DNA of 64,000 bases from Nocardia salmonicida NBRC 13393 (GTDB lineage Bacteria > Actinomycetota > Actinomycetes > Mycobacteriales > Mycobacteriaceae), in the NCBI RefSeq assembly GCF_001613085.1, contig NZ_BDBR01000005.1, positions 1-64,000 of the forward strand. The letters are read 5' to 3'. The translations under genes were made by a program, and so were the position numbers. This document shows positions 26,349 to 40,295 of the stretch, one piece after another (position 1 is the first letter of the stretch; the number at the start of each line of letters is the position of its first letter). Under the pieces are notes generated by a model. It was given only the letters and a program-made list of their open reading frames with translations. It was not told where the DNA came from and searched no databases.

Positions 26349-27326
26349 ATGACTGCTCGGACTTCACGCGGGTGGCGCCGCACGGCGGTGGCCGTGCTGG
26401 CAAGCACCCTCGCCTTCGGCGGTATCACGGCCTGTAGCTCATCCGACGAGGCGTCGACCGGCGGCGAAGCGGTGACCATCACCCACGCCCGCGGCGAAAC
26501 CAGCGTTCCCGGTACCCCGAAGAAGATCGTCGCCCTGGGCAACCAGTGGCTCGACACCTCGCTGGCGCTCGGCGTGGTCCCCGTCGGCTACATCGACAAC
26601 GTCTCCGCCGTCTCCAAGAGCACCCCGCCGTGGACGCCGGAGTCGCTGAAGTCGGCCACCGCCCTCAACACCACCGGCAATCTCGCCGAGCAGGTCGCGG
26701 CGCTGGAGCCGGACCTGATCCTGGCCGATCCGTTCATCGCCGACCAGAAGACCTACGACGACCTGTCCAAGGTCGCCCCCACCCTGCCCGCGCTGACCAA
26801 AGACGCCGTCACCCCGTGGCAGGACCAGGTCACCGCGCTGGGCAAGGTGCTGCACAAGGAGTCCGACGCGAGCGCGGTGATCAAGAAGGTCGACGACAAG
26901 GTCGCCGCCATCGCGACCGCCAACCCCGGCCTGAAGGGCAAGACCTTCGCCAGCACCTGGCTCGCGAGCCCCGCGCAGCTGATGGTGCTGACCGACCCCA
27001 ACGACGGTTCGGCCAAGGTGTTCACCGCACTCGGCATGGGCATCCCGGCCAACCTCGCCGCGATGCCGGCCAACCAGGGCCGCCTGGCGCTGTCGCCGGA
27101 GAAGGTCGACGAGCTCAGCGCCGACCTGCTGCTGGCCGGCTACTCCCCCGGCCTCGACGAGAAGTACCGGCAGCTGCCGGGTTACGCCGATCTGCCGTCG
27201 GTGCGCAAGGGTTCGGTCGTGTTCCTGACAACGCAGGAAATCAGCGCGATCAACCAGCCGAGCGCGCTGTCGGTGCCGTACATGCTGGACAAGCTCGAAC
27301 CCGCGTTCGCCGCCGCCGCGAAATAG
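26349..27326 (+). CDS. iron-siderophore-binding lipoprotein (FecB/FepB type)
   Basis: 325 residues from ATG 26349 (GAAGGGA upstream; the frame is open earlier). The signal ends in lipobox I-T-A-C (AFGGITACSSSDE). The body has the class III binding-protein pattern: PKKIVALGNQWLDTSLALGVVPVGY, NLAEQVAALEPDLILADPF, TWLASPAQLMVLTD, and a long helix between the two lobes. It should capture ferri-siderophore at the cell surface for an ABC importer such as the IrtAB-like pair at 50-54 kb. An IdeR-type box lies 66 bp upstream. The SagB-like oxidase gene follows after 39 bp, so both are probably iron-regulated together. Confidence 0.9.
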   Translation: MTARTSRGWRRTAVAVLASTLAFGGITACSSSDEASTGGEAVTITHARGETSVPGTPKKIVALGNQWLDTSLALGVVPVGYIDNVSAVSKSTPPWTPESLKSATALNTTGNLAEQVAALEPDLILADPFIADQKTYDDLSKVAPTLPALTKDAVTPWQDQVTALGKVLHKESDASAVIKKVDDKVAAIATANPGLKGKTFASTWLASPAQLMVLTDPNDGSAKVFTALGMGIPANLAAMPANQGRLALSPEKVDELSADLLLAGYSPGLDEKYRQLPGYADLPSVRKGSVVFLTTQEISAINQPSALSVPYMLDKLEPAFAAAAK

Positions 27327-27365
27327 GTTCTGCCCCAGACCGGTTCTACCCCCGAGGATTCCACC

Positions 27366-28715
27366 GTGCTCGCCTCCGCTTACCCCGCCCAGACCCGCTT
27401 CGCCCTGCGCGCGGGCGTCACCTGCCTCACGACACCCGCAGGCGCGGTGCTGCTGAACCCGCCGCGCAACGAGAAGCTGACCGGTCTGGGCGCGGGGGCG
27501 CTGCAGGCGCTGAAAACCCTCAACCAGGGCCCGGCGACCGCGGCGGAAATGGCGACCGCGGCGGCCGGCGACGACATCACCGCGCTGATGCGCAAGCTCA
27601 CCGACGGCGGCTGGCTCTCGGTGACAGTCCGCGACGGCGGCCGCGACCTCTACAGCATCCGCCCCTTCGCCGACCCCGCGCCTCGCCCCACGATGGCCCT
27701 GCCCACCTGGTCGGCGACGCTGTCGAAATTCGCTGTCCTGCACCGTGACAACCAGGGCTTCGTGCTCGAACACCCGCAGGCGTGGTGCGATCTGCGCATC
27801 CACGACCCGCGCCTGCTCGCCCTGCTCGACGGTCCCCTCGCCGCCGATTCCCCGGTGCCCGCCGCCGTGAAAACCCAGTTCATGGCGGACCTGCAGTGGT
27901 GCGGTTTCCTGGTCGACGGCGACGAGGAGGAGCGCGAGTTCACCACCCGCTCCTGGAACACCCCCGACCTGTGGTTCCACCGCCGCAGCACCCTCGGCGC
28001 CCGCACGGTGACCTGGGACGACTTCGGCCCCACCCGCTGGGCCGACGGCCAGTTCCCCGAATTGCCGCTGCGCCGTGCGACATTCGCCGGTGACCCGATC
28101 GCCCTTGCGAAGCCGGACCTGGTGTCGCTGCGCGTCTCCGACCCGAGCCTGGCCGCCGCCATCGAGGACCGCGTCTCCACCCGCGCCTTCGACGACGCCG
28201 CCCCCATCACCTCGGTTCAACTGGGCGAGTTGCTGTTCCGCACCGCCCGCACCCGCGAGGACGGCTCCCGCCCCTACCCCTCCGGCGGCGGCGCCTACGA
28301 ACTCGAGATCTACCCCGTGGTGCGCAACGTCGCAGGCCTGGAAAACGGCATGTACCACTACGACTCGACCGACCACGCCCTACGCCCGGTCGCCCTCGCC
28401 GACGCCCCCGCCGTTCAGAAGCTCCTCAAATCCACCTCGGCGACCCTGGCAGGCGGCGCGCAACCCCAAGTCCTACTGCTGGTTTCGGCCCGCGCGGGCC
28501 GCGTCATGTGGAGCTACGAACAGGTCGCCTACGCCAACATCCTCAAGCACGTCGGCGTCCTCATGCAGACCGTCTACCTGGCCGCCACCGCCATGGACCT
28601 CGGCGTCGTCGCCCAAGGCTTCAGCGACACATCCGCTTTCGCCGCCGCCACCGGGCTCGACGAACTCGAAGAGTGCAACGTCGGCAGCATCATCGTCGGC
28701 TCACCGGCGCGCTGA
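27366..28715 (+). CDS. SagB/McbC-type FMN-dependent oxidase, possible azoline dehydrogenase
   Basis: 449 residues. Residues ~1-230 are a winged-helix-like N-terminal region as in SagB/ThcOx proteins. Residues ~245-449 are the nitroreductase-fold catalytic domain: RVSTRAFDD, the FMN/active-site PSGGGAYELEIYPVVRNV, GLENGMYHYDSTDHALRPV, and the end MQTVYLAATAMDLGVVAQGFSD. Such enzymes oxidise thiazoline or oxazoline rings to aromatic azoles in RiPP and NRPS pathways. No precursor-peptide or cyclodehydratase gene is seen nearby. The neighbour is a siderophore-binding protein and the nbt cluster starts 2 kb away, which points to siderophore tailoring; nocobactins contain an oxazole where mycobactins have an oxazoline. 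Confidence 0.85.
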   Translation: MLASAYPAQTRFALRAGVTCLTTPAGAVLLNPPRNEKLTGLGAGALQALKTLNQGPATAAEMATAAAGDDITALMRKLTDGGWLSVTVRDGGRDLYSIRPFADPAPRPTMALPTWSATLSKFAVLHRDNQGFVLEHPQAWCDLRIHDPRLLALLDGPLAADSPVPAAVKTQFMADLQWCGFLVDGDEEEREFTTRSWNTPDLWFHRRSTLGARTVTWDDFGPTRWADGQFPELPLRRATFAGDPIALAKPDLVSLRVSDPSLAAAIEDRVSTRAFDDAAPITSVQLGELLFRTARTREDGSRPYPSGGGAYELEIYPVVRNVAGLENGMYHYDSTDHALRPVALADAPAVQKLLKSTSATLAGGAQPQVLLLVSARAGRVMWSYEQVAYANILKHVGVLMQTVYLAATAMDLGVVAQGFSDTSAFAAATGLDELEECNVGSIIVGSPAR

Positions 28716-28757
28716 TCCGGTCATCGCATCGAGTTCTGATGGACCCACCTCGGCTAC

Positions 28758-28777
28758 GTTCCCTCGAATGAGGGAAC
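28758..28777. other. 8 bp stem inverted repeat after the oxidase gene
   Basis: GTTCCCTC-GAAT-GAGGGAAC forms a short hairpin 43 bp after the oxidase stop and 26 bp before the next gene. It may be a weak terminator or an operator. Confidence 0.4.
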
Positions 28778-28802
28778 TCGCGTACACCGTGTCGAAGTTC
28801 GA

Positions 28803-29327
28803 ATGTCACGCTTGTTCAGCCGTTCCCCAGCGGGCGGTGCCTATCTACTGCTCACGATGCGAACGGGCGTGCCGCTCGGCCTGTTCGCGCCGCCTGATCA
28901 CAGCTGCGCCTACGTGGCGGTGCGCGGATACGGAGGCGGGGAACCCCAGGTGGACATCCTGGTGGAGACAACCGGAATCCCGCGAGAGTCCGTGCGCTGG
29001 TTAGCGGGCCACACCGACACCGACGGCCCTCGCGTCGTGGAAGGCCGCGACGCCCACGCCTCGATATCGGCGGCATCGGATCCCCGCCTGCAGCGAGAGC
29101 CTGTGACCTCGCGAGAGGAAGCGCGTGAGCTGTTCGGGAACGTGTTCGAAACCGGTCGAGAGTTCCGCGTGTTCGAGTGCGTCCACGGTTGGGTCGGCCG
29201 GGCGGTCCTGACCGACGACGAGGTCGCAAGCGGGGCCGGACGCAGTCTCGGAAATTTCGTACTCGACAAGAAGACAGGTGCGACTAGTAACGGCATCTAC
29301 GAGCTTCGTAATTCCACGGGCCCCTAG
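28803..29327 (+). CDS. hypothetical protein (YrhB/immunity-like C-terminal half)
   Basis: 174 residues. I do not recognise the first ~85. The second half (SREEARELFGNVFETGREFRVFECVHGWVGRAVL...RSLGNFVLDKKTGATSNG) is reminiscent of YrhB-type immunity domains, which end with a '.FVVDK.TG.' strand. The start is uncertain: ATG 28803 has no clear ribosome site, and ATG 28857 is an alternative. No partner toxin is recognised beside it. Confidence 0.5.
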   Translation: MSRLFSRSPAGGAYLLLTMRTGVPLGLFAPPDHSCAYVAVRGYGGGEPQVDILVETTGIPRESVRWLAGHTDTDGPRVVEGRDAHASISAASDPRLQREPVTSREEARELFGNVFETGREFRVFECVHGWVGRAVLTDDEVASGAGRSLGNFVLDKKTGATSNGIYELRNSTGP

Positions 29328-29350
29328 CACAAGGAAAGAGTGGAGGACGT

Positions 29351-29584
29351 GTGGCGATATACGTGGTTTTTCGGAAGACTTCGGAAGATGCGATGGGGGT
29401 GAGTTACGAGTTCGGTGGGGCGGATCACCGATTCGATCGGGCGCTGAAGATCAGTTCTGCGGATTATTCGGTCGCGGTGGAGGATGGGCAGGGCGACAAT
29501 ATGACGGTGCGAGTGGCAGGGATGGCGATACGAGGGCATCGGGCCGACGGGGTCTGGCCCAAGGCTGGTATTCACCAAGCGTGA
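29351..29584 (+). CDS. small hypothetical protein
   Basis: 77 residues from GTG 29351, with GGAGG 5 bases upstream. Compact beta-rich opening (AIYVVFRKTSEDAMGVSYEFGG) with no known motif. The end (GHRADGVWPKAGIHQA) is plausible but gives no family. It is 23 bp after the preceding gene and overlaps the remnant that follows. Confidence 0.55.
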   Translation: MAIYVVFRKTSEDAMGVSYEFGGADHRFDRALKISSADYSVAVEDGQGDNMTVRVAGMAIRGHRADGVWPKAGIHQA

Positions 29585-29859
29585 GTCGTCGCCAAATCGG
29601 TGCGCCAGGAACCGAATTCGGCGGACCGCAGCCTACATTGCTGTTCAGCCTCAGCACCGACCCCAGGCGGGGGAAACTGCCGATGCACCTCGATGTGAAC
29701 GCCACCGACCGTGATCAGGACGAAGAACTCCAGCGTCTGCTCGCCGCGGGTGCCCGCAACGTCGATATCGGACAGACCGGTACCGAAACCTGGTACGTGC
29801 TGGCCGACCCGGAGGGGAACGAATTCTGCCTGCTGCGGCGGCGAGTGGGGCCGGCGTGA
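29581..29859 (+). pseudogene. 5'-truncated VOC (glyoxalase-like) protein
   Basis: Only the C-terminal part of a VOC-superfamily protein is present: PTLLFSLSTDPRRGKLPMHLDV, then DEELQRLLAAGARNVDIGQ and WYVLADPEGNEFCLLRRR. A complete protein of this type has a first beta-alpha-beta-beta-beta half that is missing here. An in-frame GTG at 29581 exists, but the product could not form the normal paired domain. Confidence 0.7.
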
Positions 29860-29928
29860 GCCAATGCGTGGCTGGAACGGCTTCGATAGTCGGTCTTCAA
29901 GCCTGCACTGGCCGCCGCCAACTATTAC

Positions 29929-30121
29929 TCAGGCGGGGATCGGTTCGGTTCCGTCGAAGGGTGGGTAGGTGTCGCTGGTTGTGCGTTCGGCGGCGGTGAT
30001 GTAGACAGCCAGGGCGGTAGCCGTTCGGGCTGCGGTGCGCGGACATCAGGCCCTGGGCTTCCTAGTAGCGCAGTTGGTGGGCGTTGACGCCTGTGCGGGT
30101 ACTCAGTCCGCCGATTCGCAT
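29929..30121 (-). pseudogene. decayed MerR-family regulator
   Basis: From ATG 30121 the frame reads MRIGGLSTRTGVNAHQLRY, then TAG, then EAQGLMSAHRSPNGYRP, a classic MerR helix-turn-helix with a stop at the codon for the second Tyr of the usual R-Y-Y-E. After NGYRP the frame shifts and jumps to a C-terminal-like VYITAAERTTSDTYPPFDG, so most of the effector region is deleted. Confidence 0.8.
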
Positions 30122-30132
30122 GGCATCCTCAC

Positions 30133-30163
30133 TTGACCTTCATACCGGTATGAACGTTGATGA
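30133..30163 (+). promoter_or_regulatory. MerR-type operator/promoter relic
   Basis: TTGACC (30133-30138) is followed by a 19-base spacer containing the perfect dyad TTCATACCGGTATGAA (30139-30154) and then TGATGA. A long spacer with a centred dyad is the hallmark of MerR-controlled promoters. It lies between the two decayed genes. Confidence 0.65.
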
Positions 30164-30170
30164 TGCTGCC

Positions 30171-30554
30171 ATGAACAACGCAACCGAAACATCTGTGACT
30201 GTCATCGGACTCGGGCTCATGGGCCAGGCGCTCGCCGGCGCGTTCCTCGCCGCCGGACATCCACCGCCGTTTGGAATCGGACGCCCGCCAAGGCCGACCG
30301 ACTGGTCGCCGAGGGTGCGCGGCTCGCGCCGACCGTCGGTGACGCGCTGCGAGCGGCCTCGATCACGATCATCTGCGTCTCCGACTACCCGGCCGTCCGT
30401 GAACTGTTCGACACCACAGAGGTCGGCGGCACGACCTTGCTCAATCTGACCTCGGGTGACTCGGCACAGGCCCGCGAGGTCGATCACCGCGGGTCACGGC
30501 GAGGAACAGTATCCCGTGCTGATCGAAGAGTTCGCCAAGCCCCACAGCGACTGA
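30171..30554 (+). pseudogene. frameshifted NAD(P)-dependent oxidoreductase (imine-reductase-like)
   Basis: ATG 30171 opens MNNATETSVTVIGLGLMGQALAGAFLAAGHP, the Rossmann start of 6PGDH-like reductases. A frameshift follows; the next frame continues VWNRTPAKADRLVAEGARLAPTVGDAL and DYPAVRELFDTTEVGG. A further jump lands on a C-terminal GHGEEQYPVLIEEFAKPHSD. The catalytic helical domain is deleted. Confidence 0.8.
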
Positions 30555-30579
30555 CAAGCAGCGTGTGGGTGTACCCGCC

Positions 30580-33500
30580 CTAACGGTCCAACGCGTCGGC
30601 GAGGGTGGTGATCGCCAGCTCCCAGTGTTCGGCGAAGCGGGCGGCCTGGGCCTCCGTGAAGAGAGCGGTACTCCAGCGGAAGTTCGTCGTGAGCGCGGAG
30701 CCTTCCGGCGTGGCGCCGATGCCCGCGATGACGTCTACCGCGTAGCGCAGGGGTAGATCGGGTTCCGGGTCGAGCGGAAGTGCGGTGTCGTGTTCGCCGA
30801 CGAGCAGTGACCAGGGGGCGGTTTCGTTGCCGCTCAAGTCGATTCGGCCGAGGTAGTTGAACTCGACCTGGGGTTCGGCGGCGGTGCGGAGTTCCGCGGA
30901 ACGGTTGACGTAGCGGAGGAGTCCGTAATCGAGGCCCTGGTTGGGGATTTCGCGCAGGTGCGCGGAGACCGAGTCGAGCAGGGTGCGAGCGGCGGCGGGG
31001 TCTGCTTGTGCGCGTGCGACATCCACCGCGTTGTCGCCGACGCCGACGCGTACCGGGAAGACGCTGGTGAACCAGCCGAGGGTGTTGGCCGTGTCGGTGC
31101 CGAGGGTGGTGTCGGCGCGGCCGTGGCCTTCCATGGCGATCAACGCGCCTGCGGCCGGGTCGTTTCCGTTGTCGGCGTGCAGCGAGGCCATGGCCATGGT
31201 GAGGGCGGTGAGGAGGAATTCGCGGACGCCCTCGTCCTTGCCGACGCGGTTGAGCAGGCGTTCGGTGACCGCGACGGGAGTCGCCACCGTGCTGACCCGC
31301 AGGCTGGACCAGGTGTCGGTCGCCGGTGCGGGGTGTCGGGAGCCGAGTGCGGCATCGGGCTCGCGGACCTGTGTGGTCCAGTAATCGCGCTGAGCGAGGA
31401 CTTCCGGCTCGGACGCGCGCCGCCACATGGCCTCGGACCATTGTCGGTACGAGGTGAACTCGGGCAACATCTTCGGCGTCACGCCCGCTTGGATCTGCTG
31501 CCAGGCGGCGGCCAGTGCGTCGAGCATGATGTGCCAGGACACGACGTCGACCGCGAGGTGGTGCACGGCGAGCAGCAGAATGTCCGCGACATCGGAGCCG
31601 GCGCCCCGGAACCACACGGCGCGCACCATGTCCCCCGTGCGGGGGTCGATGGCGTCGTTGGCGATCCGCGCGAATTCGGTGACGGCCGAGCCGAGTTCGT
31701 CACCGGAAAGGCTCGAGGGCGCTTCGATGACGAGGTCGGCGGCGTTCACCACGCCGGGCGCCCGGGTGACCAAGCGTGGCCCGTCGGTGGTGTCGGTGAG
31801 CACCGCGCGCAGGGTGTCGTGCGCGTCGAGCAACGCCTGAAGGGTGGACTCCAATGCCGCACGGTCGATCCCGGCGGGCAGGCGCAGCAGTGCGGTCTGG
31901 GTGAAACGGCGGTAGTTGCCGTACTCGTACATCCAGGAGACCACCGGCAGCGGCGGGACCACACCGTAGGCGTCGGCGCCGGACTGCGCGGCGGCGACCG
32001 GCGCGTCGTCGACGGCGGCGGCGAGTTCACGAATAGTCGGGCAGGCCAGCACCATTCGCGGATTGAGGGCGAGGCCGCGACGGCGGGCCTTGTTGACCAG
32101 GGAGATCGCGACGATGCTGTCGACGCCGAGTTCGTAGAAGTCGGCGTCGATGCCGGGTGCGCGGCCGTCGAAGAGTTCGGCGAAGAGCTCGCTGAGCGCG
32201 ATCTCCGTTGCCGTCTCGGCGGCGGCGTTGCTGTCGGCGACCGAGAGCGACCGCTCGGCGAGCTCGTTCAGCGCGTGGCTGTCGAGCTTGCCGTTGACGT
32301 TCACCGGCAGCTGATCCATGACGACGATGCGCGCGGGGATCATGTACGCGGGCAGGCGTTGTGCCAGGTCGGCGCGCACCCGGCTGACGATCACGGCGCG
32401 ACCGGCCTTGCCGACGACGAAGCCGACCAGCGACGCACCACCGGCACGGCGCACCACGGTCACCGCGGCGGTGTCGATATCGGCGGAGCGACGAAGCGCG
32501 GTCTCGATCTCGCCGACCTCGATGCGATAGCCACGCACCTTCACCTGGGCGTCGGCGCGCCCGAGGTAGCCGAAACGGCCACCGGGCAGCCTGCGCACGA
32601 GGTCGCCGGTGCGGTACATGCGCTCGCCGGGGCGCGTAGGGTCGGCGACGAAACGGTCCGAGGTGATGGCGGGTTTGCCGAGGTAGCCGCGGGCCAGCTG
32701 CACGCCCGACAGGTAGAGCTCGCCGACGATGCCCTGCGGGACCGGTCGCAGCCGGGAGTCGAGCACGTAGCCGACCATGCCGCCGTTGGCGGTGCCGATC
32801 GTGGGGATCTCCGAGGTGGCGACGGGTGCGACCACGGCTTCGACGGTCGTCTCGGTGGGGCCGTAGCAGTTGTACACAGCCGTCCCGGGCAGGGCGCGCA
32901 GTCGTGCCCACAGCGCGGTGTCGATGGCCTCGCCGCCGAGGGCGAGCACCGACAGTTCGCGGTCGAGCAGGCCCGCTGCTGCCAACTGCGCCAGCATCGA
33001 CGGGGTCGTGTCGATCATGTCGATGTCGAATTCGGCCATGCCTGCGACGATTCGGTGCGCGTCACGCATCTCCTCGGCGTCGAACAGATGCAGGGCCTGT
33101 CCGGCGAAGAAGCCGACCATCGGCTGCCAGGAGGCGTCGAAGCCGAGCGACCAGGCGTGGGCGATCCGGAGCGGTCGGCCGAGCCGGGCCGTCGCCGGGC
33201 GGTAGAAGCGCTCCAGGTGATCGGCGAAGTAGCCCGCCAGCGCGGCGTTCGTACCGACCACGCCCTTGGGCTCGCCGGTCGAACCGGAGGTGAAGATGAT
33301 GTAGGCGCTGTGGTCGAGCGCGCGGTGGACTGCGAGCGCCTGCGCGGGGCGGGCGGCGATCCGGTCCACGACCGAAGGCGCGTCGAGCGCCAGCACCTGG
33401 ACCGATTGCCCGAAGTCGATGCCGCCATCGTCATCCACGGACACCGTGTCGAGATTCGTGCCGTCGAGCAGTGCGCGGTTCTCACCGAGGACAAGGGCCA

Positions 33501-35169
33501 GCGTCGGGTTCGACTGGCGCAGAATCGATTCGATGCGACTCACAGGGAGCGTGATGTCGACCGGGACGTAGGCGGCGCCCGCGGCGAACGTCGCCAGGAT
33601 CGCGATGATCGAGCGAGGCCCACGCGGGAGCATCAGGGCGACAACTGTTTCCGGGCCGACACCGTGGGTGACGAACTCGCCCGCCATCCGGCAAGCCTCG
33701 TCGCACAGCGCACGGTAGGTGAAGACCTCGCCGTCGGTCGTGGTGAGCGCGATCGCGTCCGGAGCGGCCGCGGCCTGCTGCTCGAACAGTTCCCACGGCG
33801 TGGCCGTCGGCGCAGCCGTGATATCGGTTGCGGCGCTGCGGAGTTCGGCGTGTTCGGCCTCGGAGAGCAGGTCGATCGACTCGGTGGTCGCGGTGGCATC
33901 CAGGGTCGACAGGGTGCGCAGCACGGTGAGCATCCGGGCGCCGAGGTCAGCGGGGTCGAGGTGACCGAGGAGGGCGGGGATCGCCTCGACGAGGACGAGG
34001 AGCTCGCCGTCGCTCAGGTGGGAGACCACCGTGAGCGGGTAGTGGGCGAGGCTTTCCATCTCGATCGGGCGGAACTGCGCGCCGTCGGGGGCGGTGACCG
34101 TCTGGATGGCGTCGTCGATGGGGGCGTTCTCGAAGACGAACAGGGTGTCGAACAGGGCGCCGTGGCCCGCCGTGCGCTGCAGGGTCGACAGACTGAGGTA
34201 GCCGATGTCGCGCATAGTGGCCGAATCACGTTGCAGGCGTGCGCATTGCGCGACGACCGGCTCGACGGGATCGAGGCGGTGCACGACCGGGACGGTGTTG
34301 ATGAAGAGCCCGACCATGCCTTCGACGCCCGCGAGCTTCTCTGGGCGGCCGGAGATCGTGGTGCCGTAGACGACATCGCGACGGTCGGTGATGCGACCGA
34401 GCAGCAGCGTCCAGGCGAACTGGACCGCGGTGTTCAGCGTCATCCCGTTGCCGCGCGCCCACTGCTGCAACTGCTCGGTTTCGTTGGCGGACAACCGGAG
34501 TCGCGTGGTCTGCGGAACCGCGGAGCCGCGCTCGCCGGTGCCGTCGGCCAGCACCAGCGGTGCGCTGACCTGCTGTAGGTACTCGGCCCAGCGGCGGGCC
34601 GCGGCGTCGTGGTCCTGGGCGCCGAGCCAACCGATGTAGTCACGGTAGGGACGGGGCGCGGGTAGACCGTCCAGGGCGCCGCCCGCCTGGTAGACGGCGA
34701 GCAGTTCGGTGAAGAACACCGCCACCGCCCAGCCGTCCATGAGGATGTGGTGGGCGGTGAGGATCATCCGCTTGCGCGGCGCGGGCGCGTCGGTGACGTC
34801 GAGCAGCAGCACTCGCAGCGCGGGACCGCGACTGAGCACGAAGGGGACGCGGCGCTCGGATTCGGCGATGGAGTCGAATTCCGTGGACAGCGCGGCCCGT
34901 TCGGCCCACGGCAGCTCCGCGCGCGACGGGATGATCTGCACCGGCTTGGGCACATCGGTGTCCCAGAACGCGGCCCGCAGGTTCGGATGACGGTCCAGCA
35001 TGGCCTGCGCGCTGCGGTGCAGCAGGTCGGTGTCGAGCGGGCCGTCGATATCGACCACGAATTGCATCGTGTACAGATCGATCTCGGTGCCCGTCAGCCG
35101 GGACAGGGAGAACAGCCCCTCCTGCAGCGGGCTCAGCGCGAGTACGTCTTCGATCTGCGGCGCACTCAT
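30580..35169 (-). CDS. nbtE: nocobactin NRPS, C-A-PCP-E type (MbtF-like)
   Basis: 1529 residues. Domains in order: condensation (1-430, HHILMDGW at 140-147), adenylation (~470-960, FTSGSTGEPKG, YNCYGPTETT, YRTGDLVRR), carrier (~1000-1070, Ser in ELGVDSIVAISL) and a final condensation/epimerisation-like domain with HHLAVDVVSW. Length and order match mycobacterial MbtF, which installs the terminal N6-hydroxylysine that is cyclised in the siderophore. No thioesterase domain is present; the separate thioesterase gene or the terminal domain may release the product. It follows nbtD by 43 bp. Gene name is by order and homology to the nocobactin clusters. Confidence 0.88.
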   Translation of the reverse strand: MSAPQIEDVLALSPLQEGLFSLSRLTGTEIDLYTMQFVVDIDGPLDTDLLHRSAQAMLDRHPNLRAAFWDTDVPKPVQIIPSRAELPWAERAALSTEFDSIAESERRVPFVLSRGPALRVLLLDVTDAPAPRKRMILTAHHILMDGWAVAVFFTELLAVYQAGGALDGLPAPRPYRDYIGWLGAQDHDAAARRWAEYLQQVSAPLVLADGTGERGSAVPQTTRLRLSANETEQLQQWARGNGMTLNTAVQFAWTLLLGRITDRRDVVYGTTISGRPEKLAGVEGMVGLFINTVPVVHRLDPVEPVVAQCARLQRDSATMRDIGYLSLSTLQRTAGHGALFDTLFVFENAPIDDAIQTVTAPDGAQFRPIEMESLAHYPLTVVSHLSDGELLVLVEAIPALLGHLDPADLGARMLTVLRTLSTLDATATTESIDLLSEAEHAELRSAATDITAAPTATPWELFEQQAAAAPDAIALTTTDGEVFTYRALCDEACRMAGEFVTHGVGPETVVALMLPRGPRSIIAILATFAAGAAYVPVDITLPVSRIESILRQSNPTLALVLGENRALLDGTNLDTVSVDDDGGIDFGQSVQVLALDAPSVVDRIAARPAQALAVHRALDHSAYIIFTSGSTGEPKGVVGTNAALAGYFADHLERFYRPATARLGRPLRIAHAWSLGFDASWQPMVGFFAGQALHLFDAEEMRDAHRIVAGMAEFDIDMIDTTPSMLAQLAAAGLLDRELSVLALGGEAIDTALWARLRALPGTAVYNCYGPTETTVEAVVAPVATSEIPTIGTANGGMVGYVLDSRLRPVPQGIVGELYLSGVQLARGYLGKPAITSDRFVADPTRPGERMYRTGDLVRRLPGGRFGYLGRADAQVKVRGYRIEVGEIETALRRSADIDTAAVTVVRRAGGASLVGFVVGKAGRAVIVSRVRADLAQRLPAYMIPARIVVMDQLPVNVNGKLDSHALNELAERSLSVADSNAAAETATEIALSELFAELFDGRAPGIDADFYELGVDSIVAISLVNKARRRGLALNPRMVLACPTIRELAAAVDDAPVAAAQSGADAYGVVPPLPVVSWMYEYGNYRRFTQTALLRLPAGIDRAALESTLQALLDAHDTLRAVLTDTTDGPRLVTRAPGVVNAADLVIEAPSSLSGDELGSAVTEFARIANDAIDPRTGDMVRAVWFRGAGSDVADILLLAVHHLAVDVVSWHIMLDALAAAWQQIQAGVTPKMLPEFTSYRQWSEAMWRRASEPEVLAQRDYWTTQVREPDAALGSRHPAPATDTWSSLRVSTVATPVAVTERLLNRVGKDEGVREFLLTALTMAMASLHADNGNDPAAGALIAMEGHGRADTTLGTDTANTLGWFTSVFPVRVGVGDNAVDVARAQADPAAARTLLDSVSAHLREIPNQGLDYGLLRYVNRSAELRTAAEPQVEFNYLGRIDLSGNETAPWSLLVGEHDTALPLDPEPDLPLRYAVDVIAGIGATPEGSALTTNFRWSTALFTEAQAARFAEHWELAITTLADALDR

Positions 35170-35212
35170 GCTGCGTCCCTTCCTAACTGCTCGTTCATCC
35201 CGACGTTCGTGC

Positions 35213-40282
<5,070 letters not shown>

Positions 40283-40295
40283 GTTCTTCGGCCCC

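Noticed and set aside
26439..28376. 645-codon minus-strand frame opposite the lipoprotein and oxidase genes
   Set aside because: It covers two recognised genes and their junction; composition is of the Gly/Arg/His shadow type.
30958..34578. 1206-codon plus-strand frame within nbtE
   Set aside because: Very long, but antisense to a complete NRPS with all core motifs; such shadows are common in high-GC DNA.
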